Shown: positions 13,401-26,480 of the stretch, one piece after another
Layout: every line of letters begins with the position of its first letter
Position numbering within the stretch: the stretch's first letter is position 1
Source of the DNA: Promerops cafer
Taxonomy: Eukaryota > Chordata > Aves > Passeriformes > Nectariniidae
Assembly: GCA_013398275.1 (NCBI GenBank)
Contig: VZSE01002177.1
Span: 372,001 to 436,000 of the forward strand
Length of the DNA: 64,000 nt
Direction of reading: 5' to 3'
Notes under the pieces: model-generated
Told to the model about the DNA's origin: nothing
The model's database searches: none
What the model saw: only the letters and a program-made list of their open reading frames with translations
Position numbers and translations under genes: made by a program

Positions 13401-16400
13401 GGTCACCTTTTCCATAAGGCATTTCAAATCCCGCCTTCCATACATGTGTAGAGCCCTTCCCAGACATGTGTAGAGCTCACCCTCAGCTGCAGATTTAATA
13501 ATCCCCTAGCCCATCCACCAAGCTGTTTTAATGGAAACATGGTATTATAATGCACCCGCTCAATAAATCTTTACAGCCTGACAGCAAATCATTGAAAACT
13601 TATCTCTAGATCTGTTTATCCTTTTTCCTTTGGACTATTCTCTAGTTTGTGTAGCTCCATGTCTGTAACAGACTGACATCCTTGTTTTGCCCAGTTTGTA
13701 CAGTGAAAGCACCAGCAGTGTAGCACCAGCATGAGTTTCCAAGGGAGTCACGCCAGGTGCAGCCTCCAAGGAGGTGGAATTTTCCCTTGCAGGAGCTCCC
13801 AGCACAGCAACATGACTGCAGACAGTTGAGCTCCACTTCTGGTAGTTGCAGTAAATGAAAGACCAGGCTCCACAGTGTGTTTAGGACAGAAAAGCTTTCT
13901 GGAGCCATTAAGTCACTAACGTCCGTGTAGTCAGACCTGAAAGAAAGGTGCTGAATTGATGGATGTACTTGTCATATTTATGGTTTGTAGCAGAGTGATG
14001 AATGTGCTTTGTGGTTTATAATGTGATGCTCATTTAACTCTCCTTTTTAAGATCTGGCTGATTTATAGATGCCAGTGTTACTATTGCCTTTCAGTGGGGT
14101 GACAGAGATAATATTAGAGCACAGAGGTTTGTCAATTAGTCTTGTATGACAAAGCCAGGCTCCAAATGGCTGCTTCTGATTGGGAAGATTTAACGCTGGA
14201 GAAAATGGGTCCGTTTTAAAGACATCTCTGGTGCTGGAGTGACCCACTGATTTATGTCCTTACCCAGCATTTTGTGGAAGTCCTAATTTATGGGGTTACA
14301 GCACCAGCTGCCTCAGTGAGTCAATTCACAGAGGTGTGTTCCAGCACACAGCACATCTCTAGCTGCAGCAGATGCCAGGTACCACCACCCAGCTGTAACA
14401 GAGCACCCCAGAGCCATCCCTTCCCTACGTTTCCCATGATGGCTGATGGTTTGGAGTACATTTGTTCTTATTACCCATGGAGAAGCACTTGATTTTTGGG
14501 AGTCAGGGGCTCATTATGCACCAGAAAGGGTGGGTGCAAGGTCTCTAATCATGTGAGTCAGGGCAGGCATATAGTACTGCTGAGAGCTTTGGCTTATCAG
14601 ACTTAACGCACTTCAGTGTCCATGCTCTCAGCCTCTGCTCTGCCATGGACTCTCTGCTGACTTTTTAATCTGGTCTCTTCCCCCATCAGCCTCAGCTTTC
14701 CCCCCCCTTAAAGCTAATGAAAGTATGTAGCTCACACATGTATTTAGCACGCAAGCAGCACTCTAAAACCACCAGGCACATGTGTGTTCTAAACTTTTTC
14801 ACCCCAGGAAGGCAAATGCCTATGTGTAACACAAATCACATCATACTAATTTCTGGTATGATCTTCCATGTTCATTTAGCTCAAAATGCTTTGCCAGGCT
14901 ACTGGAAATGCAGTTAGTTATCAAGCTAAGTATAGCAAAACATCTGAGGTGGAGGCAAGAAATTTAGAAAAGTGAAAATGTGTGCAGACAGAGAAGCCAA
15001 GATCACCAATTGAAATGTCAGCACACCTAGTTCTTCTTCATTTGCTGTCTTGGAGCCTCTGGACTTTGTTTACTCCTGCAGAATTTTACAACAGCTGCCC
15101 CTTGGGAGTGAATTGCACAGTGAATTTTGTCCCTGGGACAGAGACATTTTAAGCAGACAGATGGTGTGAGAAACAAAAAAAGTTGGATGCACAGGTGCCT
15201 GGTGCTGCACAGATGCACGGAGGTCAGGATGAGAAGTGGAGATATCTTTGTTTTGGGAGGGGAGGAGCAGACCTAGCCAGAGGTTCTGCCAGGGATGGTG
15301 TGGAGAGGTGCCTGCTGGCAGGCAGGGGCACCTCTTCCAGGGGCAGAGCTGGTACTGGGCTGATAACAAAAAATTGTGGTTGGGTTTGGGGAGGAACCTC
15401 ATCTGTTGGCTCAAACAATACCAAACCCTCATGACCTAGGATGCTTTTGAAGGCTGCTGAGAGCACCTCAGCTCCAGCACCTCCTGAGATAGCCCTGGAA
15501 ATATGTCTCCCTCCCATGGAAAATGGTCATAGTAAACCATATGTTAGCAGTGATGTGGCAGTCAGGCTCTGTCACCAGAAAGGCCACAGACAGCCTATAT
15601 ATTGCTCTGAAGTGGGTCTCCTGCTGGTTAGTTCTTACCACTATTTTTAGGCTGAGGCACCTTATGCCTTCAACTTTCCCCCCTTTTCTTTTCACCATCA
15701 AATGGCCATAAACTCTCTCACAGCTGACAGAAATTTGTATCCTTCAGCAGTAATAGATCCAATAGATCCAAGACTAGGCTGAGGTAACTGAATGCAGAAA
15801 TGCATATTTCACATGCTGTTCATTTTAATAAACTACACTGCATGAGTGGAATAGATATTGAATTTAACATATACTGGCATGAAATAATTCTTACTAAGTG
15901 GTGTCTGGAGTCAGTTTTCAATCTAATTTCCCTTTTGTAGATTTTTTTTTTTTTTTTTTGCATAAATAGATTTTATAAAGATCAGCAAATTAATTTTTGG
16001 GCACATAGCAGGTTTTCCTTATGATGAAGAGGACAAGTACAGTTAAGCATCTACCTGTACACTTAAGGGACTGAGATTGTTGGCCCCGATACACTGAAAC
16101 TCATCTGAATTTATCTCATCAGAGAAAAAATTGAATTTTTCAGAGGTCCAGCAGACTTTTGAAAAGCTAAGGCTTGTGTCAAGGTTAATTAGGAGATAAC
16201 TTTGGAATGGCACCAAGGTAGCTGGCCCAACATGGAAGACAGAGCCATCAGGCTGGCCCTCACCCAACCCTGTGAGGCTCTGGGAGACTGGATGCAGCCA
16301 TGCAGCCAGAGAGGCTCCTGCCCATGCCCTGGAGTGAGCTGGTAGGAGAGTTGGCTTTGCTAAGATGAAAGGCAGCTCTCCACAAAGAACCCCTCTCTAC

Positions 16401-16490
16401 TCTTCTGCCTTTGTCCCCACTGCATCCTTCAAAATGGGGCTCAGGCTGGAAAGTAAGAGTTCTATGCAGACATGGTTTCTTTCTCCAGGT

Positions 16491-16522
<32 letters not shown>

Positions 16523-19500
16523 TATTGGCATAAATTCTACAGGTACAAAGCCAAGAGGAACATCATCACTACCCAGCCTGCCTGAGATGGGCAGTGGGAA
16601 CAGAGGTGGTGTTCCAACCTCATCACCAACCTTCTGAGAGGAGGCCTGTGCACAGATGGACAGGTTTGGTGGATTTTTCCTATTAAAACGAACAGGGGGA
16701 GGACAATATAATATATCACAGTCATTAAGAAGAGAAAGATGTTGATTTCCCCAAAGGCTTTACTACAGGACTTCAGCTCAAAGTAGCTGGCACCTTGTGC
16801 CACATGACCATCATCTGTCATCTGTCATTTCACCCCTCACTGGAGCCAAGCTGTCTGAGCAAACTCCTCTTTCTGGCTGCTGCTTTCCCAGTGAAGTCTG
16901 AGCCAGCCTTTTGCTCCATGACAACACGCTGAATCCAGCCCAGCCTCCCAGCAGCCAGAGCTCTTGCCATCTGATGGGTGGTTTGTCTCAGCTCGGTTCC
17001 ATGCTGAGGGAAAACAAGCACATCTCACCGCTGGGCTCCCCAGCTTTTGGCAGAACAACGAAGAAGGTGCAGCATGTGGTGCACCCCCTCATCCCCTGCA
17101 GATGTACCTCTAGGTCCAGACCACTGCAGGGATGCATCGCCCCACTCACCTCTGTGCAGGGGGCCAAGCGCACTCCTGCTCTGCCCACCAGCAGATACCT
17201 CAAACTGACTCTTTCCACAAAGAATATGGACACATTAGGCTTAATCCACTGGTCGTGGGGCTTATAGCACTCCTAACCTTTCAGTCAAGGTATAGCCTTG
17301 ACAGATCAGAGCAGGCTCAAGTGAAAAAAGGGCTCTGCACTGCTCCAAATTCCTGCACCTCCAAGCCAACCACACAGCCGTGGTGAGCAGCAGAGACCAG
17401 GCTGCAGGCGTGTTAGCAAATAACTGCTGTACAGACTGTTTATTGTCCACTTGATGCCAGTCCTTGTCAGCATCAATATCCCAATTTCTCTTGCTACAAA
17501 CAAAGGTTAAGTGAGTCCAATTACTCTAGTAAGGTAATATCAATAATGCTACTAATTACAGCAATCGCCTTATGGATCATTAGTTTGTGATTATGACTTT
17601 GTCAAGTGCTTTGGCAATTTTATGCAAGAATCACTCACAACGTGTCATGGAAAAGAAATATCTTCTTGGCATTGCTAGGCTCTTCTCTGTATAAACAATC
17701 CTAAAGTTTGTGTGAAGGCTGCCAGAAGCTTCTTAGGGAAAGAGATATCTGTCTAGTATTTGCAGCTCCACAACACACAGTAGGAAGAGGGTAATGGCAA
17801 GAAAGAGGCGGAGGGGTCCTACCATATGCAAATGGAAATTCATTGTTTTGAGTCCTGAAGAATTTCAGATAACAGGATCCCATGCAAATAAAGTGGACCC
17901 AGGTTGTGTGAGGTACTGACATGTTTTTCTAATAAGAGGCATTATTGTCCTTACAGCCTCCCTGGAGAGTCTTGGCATGTCTTATTTTATTTGAATAAAT
18001 AATTAATTTAGTTTAATTAAGATCATCCAACAGTCTGGAGATAGGTTTTACTAATTCAAAATGCATGGGAGGATCTAAGTATGTAGATGGTATCCACGGA
18101 AACTGATTTTTCTCTTTCAGTTGAGTTGGAGGTGGAAATTGGAAAGCTCTCTCTGTCCTGTGAATTTTCCTTTGCCCATAGCTCTGCTCTCAGAGCAGTG
18201 GTGACCAGAGACAGGATGTTGCAAAGACATGCAGTGGGAACCCTTCTGTGACCCCTTCTTTGGTCACCAACAAGTGAGCTCTTAGTGCCCACATCACACC
18301 AAGGAATTTTTGCTCATTTAACAGCTTTTCCAGGGCTTTTCCCAAGACCCTCTCCACATGACCATATTCCACATTTTCAACCCCTTGCTTAAGTGAGTAC
18401 TAAAATCATTGAAACATAACTTTAATTAAAAATAAAAGGGAAATTGAATTTAAAGTCAGAGAAGAGATCATTATAGTCCACGAATCTCACTCACACACAT
18501 GACAGATCATAAATTTCACCCTCCACTTCTTGCACAAATATGCAGTAGAATTAAAATGCCTGTTCTAGAAAAGGTCCTAGTCTGGAAGATGATATGGTTC
18601 CTCGACTCATTATCCCGTTAACAAATTCAAGGACTCTTTAGTATTTTGAAGGATCTTATGAAGGTCTGAAAGCCTTATGAAGCTAAAGTAAACAGCTGGG
18701 AGTGAAATTTATTCACAGACAATCCTGGGATGATAGAATATCCCTGGAACATGTAGGCATCTTGTCTACACTTGCTCTTCGCTGTTGTTCTGGAGCTGCT
18801 GTAGGAGTCAAACTAGCAGAATAACCATGAAGGAAGGCCAGCACACAAGAATGATATAACCCACTGCTACTCACTAAATTTTCAGAAACGGAGAAAAGTC
18901 TTTCTTTACAGTTCCAGCTTTAACAGTGAAACTCATGGCTAAATGTCTGCCAAGTTGCACGGCTGGACAAATGGTTCAAAAATCCAGAGACCTCAAAGAG
19001 CATAAGAAGGTAAATCTCAGATGGACATGACTGTAGAAAAATGGCATCCAGAAAATGCAGCATCCCACACCAATTTCTGCCACGTTCTGCCAAAACTAAT
19101 TTGATAGGCACTAGCACTTTTTTGGCCATAAAGATACAACACAAGCAATCATATATTTGGATGGCTTCTATCAGGGTTAGAGCAAACCAGTGCAGTTGGT
19201 GGGAAAACCAGCTCCTCACGGATGTTGAATATAACACAGTGAAAATTGAGAAGACAAGGACTTGACCTCATTTCTCACTGCACACCCTCTTAGACTTAAG
19301 AAGATGGCTCGGGCAAGGCTGAAAGCAATATTCAGTCCATAATCATGTGAAATATTTCATGAGAAAGCAGATGCTTAATAAGATTTTAAATTACTCATTA
19401 GAGGAAACCTTAAGCAAGAGACAATATACACAAGCACATTAAACAGGACAGCATCATGGTTTTTTCTATTCCCTTTTTAATGTACAAGCAGGCAACTGAA

Positions 19501-20439
19501 GTGAAAAAATCCCTTAAACTATTGTAATAATGCAGCTCCTGTCCACATCATTGGGATACCAGCTGGAAAAAGATAGATAATTCACCTCCATTTTCATTTG
19601 GCAAGATGAGAAGATCAGATGAATTGTGATGGTGTGCAGCTTTGGGTTGCAAGAGTAAAATCTGCACTATTTGTTCTCCATGGTCGGCATTGATTTACCC
19701 TCACTTGAACTGAGAGGATATTTAAGCAGTAATTTCAGCTTCCTGAAACACAGAAGCAATAAATGGATTCTCTTGTGCATTTGAGACATTTTTACTAAGC
19801 ACATTCATGGAGAGACAACTGTTGATTATCCTCCAAAGACAACTGAAATAATAATTATGATAACAAAATGTCAGAGGAAAAGCATGGCTTCAAGCACACC
19901 TGCCATGTGTTTATCCCTGACACACTCATAAATATCCACCTTTCTCCTCTTTTTTCTTAGGGCTCCAGGAAGAGAGGTGGCAGGGTGGGGAGAAGGGAGT
20001 GAGAGGCAAGCAGCAAGGCTGTTTGTGGCGTTCCTGGTGACTGAGGCCCTTGTCATTCATTAGTATGTGTTGAGCGGCTTCATGGAAATGGGAAGTGATG
20101 TCGTACAGAAGCACTGGGAGTTAATTTCTTTTTCCTCGTGGGAACTTTTGGCCTGTCCTGAAGACCCTGCATTGCTTGGTTGTGCTTTAAGCAAACCAAG
20201 AAGCCCAGCCCAGACTTGATGTCACTGTTTTCCCCTGCCTACAAGGGCACAGAAAGGACCATAGCCCAGTTCTGTGTGTCAATGTGCCCAAGTGCATGAC
20301 AGGTGGCTGGAGACCAAAAGCACCTTTTGCTTTGTGGTTTGTGCAACCTGATTTTTCCTAGTCCCATTAGCAGGGGTACAAGAGGGCTCATCTGCACTGG
20401 AGAGTGCACCAAGGAGACACCAGCACCAGCAATTCCCAA
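13401..20439. other. Intergenic region, no gene recognised
   Basis: No gene seen. The stretch holds an 18-base T run at 15942-15959 and an ATC trinucleotide repeat at 16491-16526. AT-rich blocks with several TAATTA-type words lie at 17500-17660 and 17980-18050; they resemble the composition of conserved non-coding elements, but conservation cannot be judged here. Confidence 0.6.
16491..16526 (+). repeat. (ATC)n microsatellite
   Basis: About ten uninterrupted copies of ATC followed by two ATT units. It creates a run of isoleucines in one open frame, which is a simple-repeat artefact and not evidence of a gene. Confidence 0.95.
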
Positions 20440-20535
20440 CCAAGCAGTAAGGGCATGGTTTAGTGGCAGGCTTGGTAGTGTTAGGTTAATAATTGGACTC
20501 AATGATCTTAAGGATCTTTTCCAACCTAAATGTGC
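20440..20535 (+). repeat. CR1 LINE 3' end fragment
   Basis: This matches the CR1 tail type with 'ggtttagtggcaggcttggtag..gttgggtt' followed by 'gactcaatgatcttaagg..cttttccaacctaaatg'. The terminal ATTCTATG repeat is lost. Short and moderately diverged; the upstream limit is uncertain. Confidence 0.75.
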
Positions 20536-23500
20536 CCAAGGCACAAGGAGCAGCCCTTATGCAGGCAGGCAGAGACCCTTGCCAACTGGGCTGCAGCATT
20601 TCCACAACCTTACCCCCTTGGAAATGTGCTATATGGATATAGAGAGCTCAATTAAATGCTGCCTCTGAGAGAAGAAAACTGACTCTCTTCACTCCGCTGC
20701 TCCCTGTATGCACACCCCATTACCACAGTCAGGCACAAAACAAGTGTCTGAGCACTGCACAAGTGTAGGAACCCCTTCCACCTACTCCCTCTTGTCCAAA
20801 AATGATGCCTTTTCCCAGGAAAGTCAAAATGTGCCTCATGTAGCTGATTTAGGGCTGTGAAAATTCACAAAGCTGCCACTCCATCCCCAGCATTGGGAGT
20901 ATGCACCACACAGCTAAAAGAGGAGGTGCAGCTGACTGATTCCTGCTTTCTCGGTGCCTCCGTTCCTGAGCAAAGCATCCTTTGCTCATACTGTGCTAGA
21001 ATTAGTTCCCTGGCTGAATAAAGCACTACAGCCTGCAGAGCTGTAATTTTGGCACTGCTCACCAGCGCTAAAACCAATTTTGAAAAAGAGAAAACAAAAA
21101 GGAATAACATATCTGTCAGTTCTTGGCACTAATCAGTGAAAATGGCTTCACTTCAGTGGCACCAAATGAATGTAAAGGTAATTGAAATGCAACAGCCAGC
21201 ATGCTGACCACCTTTAACAGTATAGCCTCTGTGCCAATTTAAGAATTATTTGGATTTTTCTCAGGGGATTTTCATATGTATAATTACATTAACATATAGG
21301 ACCCCTGTAATATGGCAAGCCAACAGCCCTGAAGATCGCTGTCCTCTCTTTATAAACAAAACAGATTCAATCCAGGGAACAGATGCTGCCCTCCCAGGGA
21401 TCCTCATCCTGTCCATCAGAGATACAGCTACTCTAGATCATTGTATAGTTACTGACCAACGCTGGCACAGGCACTAGAGTAATCCAAACAAAGACATCTA
21501 TCCCCATGTCTGTACCTCTGACCTTTAATCAGGAGCCACCAGTCTGTGGTTCTGAGTCAAGACTCAGAAACAATTCAAGGGCAGCTCAAATGTAGCATCT
21601 GTCCCATGACAGGCATGGCAGTGCAGGAGTTGCAGGTAATTCAATTCCCCAGCTGTGATGGGAAATGGATTAAACCTCATAGTCCCATCCTCACGTCTGA
21701 GTCAAACCAGTCCCTGTGGCAGAGTAGTGGAGAGAAGGCTCTCAGCTGGGTGTGAGAAGTAGGACACAGTGATTATATGGAAGGTTATGATTAGATTTAT
21801 TACTAATACAGTATCTAAATATTGCCAATGCAGTATCTAAACAACAGCTTTATCACCTATTACAATGGATTACAGTATTATCAGGTCATGGTCCTTCCTG
21901 TTGAGTCATGCGCTCCAGTGACACCCCCCTGCTGTCTAAACTTCTGAGAGAAGTCTAGGTGCAGCTAGGCCCACTCAGTGTCCAATTTGGTCAACAGTTT
22001 AAAGGGTTACAGCAGATTTGACTAAAAATGTACATGTTTACAGTCTTTGGCCCTGCAGAATTCCCAATTACAAAACAACAAACCACCTAGGTAGCTATTT
22101 TAGGATTTTATCTCTGTATTTGACCAGGTATTAATGCTTTTTAATCATCTGTCCAAAAGTGAGTGTTCCCTGCCTTTAGACTGGATTGACCCTGCAGCCT
22201 GCAACTTTGAGAGACCAATTTGTCGAATTGTCCCAGTCTCCAGCAGTATTTTATGCCCTTCTGTAAGCCACTGTGCACCAAAGTCAAATGAAAACATCTC
22301 AACTCCTCCACCACCGGAATGCATTAATTATGCAAGCAACCAGAGAGTTCCTCCTGCAATACCCACCTGGTGCTCTTATCTTAGGACACATTGCCATCAG
22401 AGAAAGGTATGTGTGAGGGGGAGAACAAATTCAAAGACCCAACTAGCTTTTCCTTCAGTCACAGTCCCCTCTCACCATGAAGAAACAGGATTTCTGGCCA
22501 GGCTTTGTCAATCCTTGCCTGTAAATCTCTCCCAAAAATTCTCCCAGCCTTGGCTCCAGGAAGCACATGATGTCTGCTGTCCCTTGGCTGTCAAAAGTTG
22601 TTGACATGATTTTGTAGGGTCAGGAAAGCTGGACACATCTACACCATAGGTAGTATTAAGTGGTCTGAAGTATTCCTAAAGAATAAAGTCCCTTGGAGGC
22701 AAGAGATTGCCCAGGCAGCAGTCCAGCCTAGCTCTTGGCCACAGTGTCCAGTCTGCTCCTACATGAGATGCAAATGTTTCTTCCCATGACTGAAGAGTTA
22801 ATAAAGCACCAACCCCAAACACAGAGGCGTTTGGATCGCAGAGGATTTGCAGTGACTGTGTCCATGTAGCTCAGCCTGTGATGAGGAGCAGTGCTGACCT
22901 CACCCAGGTCACTGGTTCCTCTCCTTCGCACACATCTGGATGTGGCCTTTGGGGATATGAACCAGCACAGCTCGCTGGTTCACACCAAGCCAGCCCGGGC
23001 CAAGTCATCTCTCCTCAGAACAGAGCTGGGTGGAGTATGAATGCTGTGTGTAAAATGAGGAAACAAGGACCTGATGAGATTGACTACCAACGGCAATCGC
23101 CTCATTTCATAAAACCTTGGTCACCTCCAGTCTCCTCTGAATCCGAGTCAGTTTTGGTTTTCTTTCTGAATTCCTCAGACCCAACTTACCTTTCAGTGAG
23201 TCTGCTTTTGAGATTTCTTGCTTTGCAGACTGGGAACTGGCTTGTTAAAACATTTAGATGGGGAGGGCTAAGAGCATCTCCTCTATCTGTAATTCAGGCA
23301 CAGAACAGAGGGTGCAACCACAGGGCACATCAGAACACGCTGATTATTCTGTCAGGAGCAACTTAAGATGGCAAATTTTAAGCTCTTATTTCTGATCATG
23401 AAACACCTGCAAACACATCAAGACTTTTGCACCTGCACTCATTATTCAAAATTATTTGATGAGCGGTATGTGCAAACATGTTTAACTGCACATGGATCAT

Positions 23501-26024
23501 CTACAAATCATTTGATGTTACCTTCACTCAAGAGTTCAATATTCACATACTGCCTAGGGACCTGTCAACCACACCATTCTTTTCAGTCTTGATTTCTTAG
23601 GGCTGAAAAAGGGGAAACATTCCCTGCAAGAAGGATCAGAGAAGAAAAGCAGCAGGACATTTTGCTTTTCTGTGAGATAAAATTCAGACAATGAAGGCAG
23701 GGTTGAAATTTAGAAATATTTTCATCCTTTGCTGCCTAAAGTATCAAGAAAGGCATAAGCCTGATCTATGGACTGTTTGGAAAACTTCACCTCACATTTT
23801 CTCTTCATGGTCTCAAAAAGTAATTGCATTTGCATACATGAGGGTGATCCTCTTTGCAGTGGAATATCTTTTTCCCTGATTTCACATCTGATAATTGCTT
23901 TAGCACTGGGAGCCTGGATAGAGCTATTAAATAGCCTGTTGTGTCATTGAGTCCTCTTTGTAAGACAGGTCCCACAGATGCACCAGTTCTCCTCTCAGTT
24001 TGCCTGTTTTAATTTTGCTCTCTTTCTCCTGAAGCCAAAAAGGGAGGAAAGAGGAAAGAACCAGTGACAGACACCACTGATATTGCTTGATAAAAGGAAC
24101 TCCTACACCACAGTGATGGGTGAGAGGAACCTAGGAAAAATCAAATTTGACTGACAGCCTCAGTTCTGGATCTCTTGCCTGAGGTATTGGCATGATATTG
24201 CTAAAGGTCTTTCTCTCTAACACAATAATATTTCACATACCTGCCAAGCACGCTGATTTGAATGTATTCATCTCCCAGTTTCTGTCACCACCTATCATGG
24301 TTCATCACAATCACTGCTGCATTATTAATAATCCTTCCTCTGTGTATATGTGTATGTTTGTAGCCCAGATGGAAAAGAGCTCCACCTGATCAACAGCAAT
24401 CTCAGTGGAGGGCACCATGTGGGGATATGGAAAAAATTCACAAGTCTGCTCTTGTATGTCAGTTTGAGAAACAGTCCATCACTAGTTAAAGCATCCTCTC
24501 CAGCTGTCCATGTAGGATACAGGTGAAGGATGAAGTGACAGGGAAGAGAACAAGGGTTTACTTATTTTAATGGAACTAATCAGGGACACTATCCTGATAA
24601 GATCAGAATGTGAAGAGTGTGCAGGTGAATGGGGATTTCACCCCAAAACTCTTCAGGAAACCATGAAGATAACAGCTTTGCCTGGCTAAAGTCCTCACTG
24701 GGAGGGCATCATGCAACATTTTAGTGAGCTGAAGGATGTCAATAGGATGGCATTCCCTATTTTAACTGGTGAAGTGGGAAAACTGTCTGGTGGCACAGCA
24801 GAGCAATAAAGAACCTCATCTATTAGTCATGGCTCCTGTTGGGAAAGAAAAAAAAGAAAATCACTGGTATGAAAAGGTCCAGGGGGCACTGACATTTAAT
24901 CCCTACCTCAGAAAATTCTGGGAAAAGGCATTAAGAGCCCTGTGTTTCCCTTAACACTAGAAATGTCTGATGGCTCTCCAGGACACAGGAATGTGAGCAC
25001 TGATATTTCCAGAGAAGGATCCACTAATAAATGCTAATAAATCCTAATAAATCCTCATCTGTATTTTGCCAGAGGGCAGCTCTCTTTCAAACAAACATGT
25101 ATGTTCATCACCATCTTCCCTTGAAAACAGAATGGCAAACAAAACTGCATCCCAGCCCCCAAAGATAACCTCCAGCCCATTATTTCCTCTGTGTGAACTA
25201 TCCATGGCACTTTAGAAAGCTCTAATTTTACCTGTAGGGCCCAGGTGGTGAAATGGAGAGTCCTTCATCCTTGGCAGAATCACCCTGGGACTCATGTCAC
25301 AGCAGATTTGCAGCTTTATCTGTCCTTTGTTCCCTAGTAGATGGAGTTTCATGGCCAATGAATAATCATCTCTTTGGAAACCATCTCTTTCCGAAGTACT
25401 AAACATGATGGTTGGTATCTTCCTGAAGAAAAGACAAGGCCAAATGAGCGTGAGAGCTCAATCTGTCCTTCAGCTCTGAACCCAGTTACTCTGGAGAGCA
25501 CTCAAAAGCCATGCACTGGGCTTGGCATATATTTATTTCTTTGACAGAAGGTTTATCTTGTCAGTCTGATGATAATGTTTGATTCTCACAAGTGTTTCTC
25601 AAAGCAGCATGTACATCATTAACGTCCCTCCCATACCTTGTGGTACTTCCCACCCTACAGTGACTCTTCCTTGGCTGCAGAATTGCTGTTACCCTGCATC
25701 TGCAGCCTCCTGCAGCGTGAGGCGTGGGGTGCACTAATTCAGGGCTTGCAGCAGCTGAGAGGGTGAATCTCTGTTAAGATCCCATCCTGGGAATGAGAGA
25801 AGCTGAGCTGAGCCTCATGTTCCCTTCAAGTGCTTCCAGAGGGAGGCAGAAACCCCTCCCAAAAGAGTGTGGCACAGGGGTGAGCATGTTTAAGCTCACT
25901 TCAGCTGTCTGCCATGCTCTGACAAAGAGATGTCCATCTTGCCTCAGGGGCAGGATTTTTCAGGTTTTACCCCAAAGCATGTGATCCAATACCTGCCCTT
26001 TTTGCCTTGCCTTAGGCATGTTGT
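20536..26024. other. Intergenic region, no gene recognised
   Basis: No gene seen. Open frames of 156 codons (22134-22604) and 162 codons (22878-23366) have no recognisable domain and are of a length expected by chance in 64 kb read in six frames. Bases 21750-22100 have the patchy composition of a decayed repeat, with a local duplication of CAGTATCTAAA, but could not be assigned. Confidence 0.55.
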
Positions 26025-26480
26025 AAAGGGTTGTGAAATTAGTCCAGCCTCTTTTAAAATCCAGCCACAGCCTTTGCATCCATGGGGGACCCTCAGGGAG
26101 AGGGGCAATACATTCCATGGATAAACTACAAGCAGCATTTAAAAAAAAATTATCAGCTCTGAAGCTGCTGCCCTTTAATTTCAGTGAATGACCCCTTGTT
26201 CCCGTGTTGCAGGACAGAGTTTAAAGAAAAAAAAAAAAAGGAAAGAAAGGAAGAAGCAATCAATTTCACTTTCCATCTTTAATCATTGTGAATGTCTCAG
26301 ACAAGGCTCCCTCCAACTAGTCATCATTTCTGGCTAAAGAGTCCCTGCAATCTCTCATCATCTGTAAATTCAATGACACTTGTATCTTCACTGACCTTCT
26401 CTGGACCTTTCAATATCTCCTACATTTTTCTTCACCTGACAAACAATGATTTCTGACCTCACATCAGCTTGATCCTTCCT
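26025..26480 (-). repeat. Ancient CR1 LINE 3' region, antisense
   Basis: The + strand resembles the reverse complement of an old CR1 subfamily. Landmarks are 'ttccatggataaacta' near 26115, 'ctttaatttcagtgaatgacc' near 26175, 'ccttgttcccgtgtt' near 26192, and the 'ttctctggacctttc' block near 26400. An A-run at about 26227-26239 interrupts it. Highly diverged; boundaries approximate. Confidence 0.65.

Noticed and set aside
16365..16637. 90-codon frame with a run of isoleucines
   Set aside because: The isoleucine run is the ATC microsatellite; the rest has no recognisable content.
21750..22100. Possible solo LTR of an endogenous retrovirus
   Set aside because: Composition is repeat-like, but no TG...CA termini, target duplication or polyadenylation signal in the right place could be identified.
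22134..23366. 156- and 162-codon open frames
   Set aside because: Of a length expected by chance when 64 kb are read in six frames; no family resemblance.
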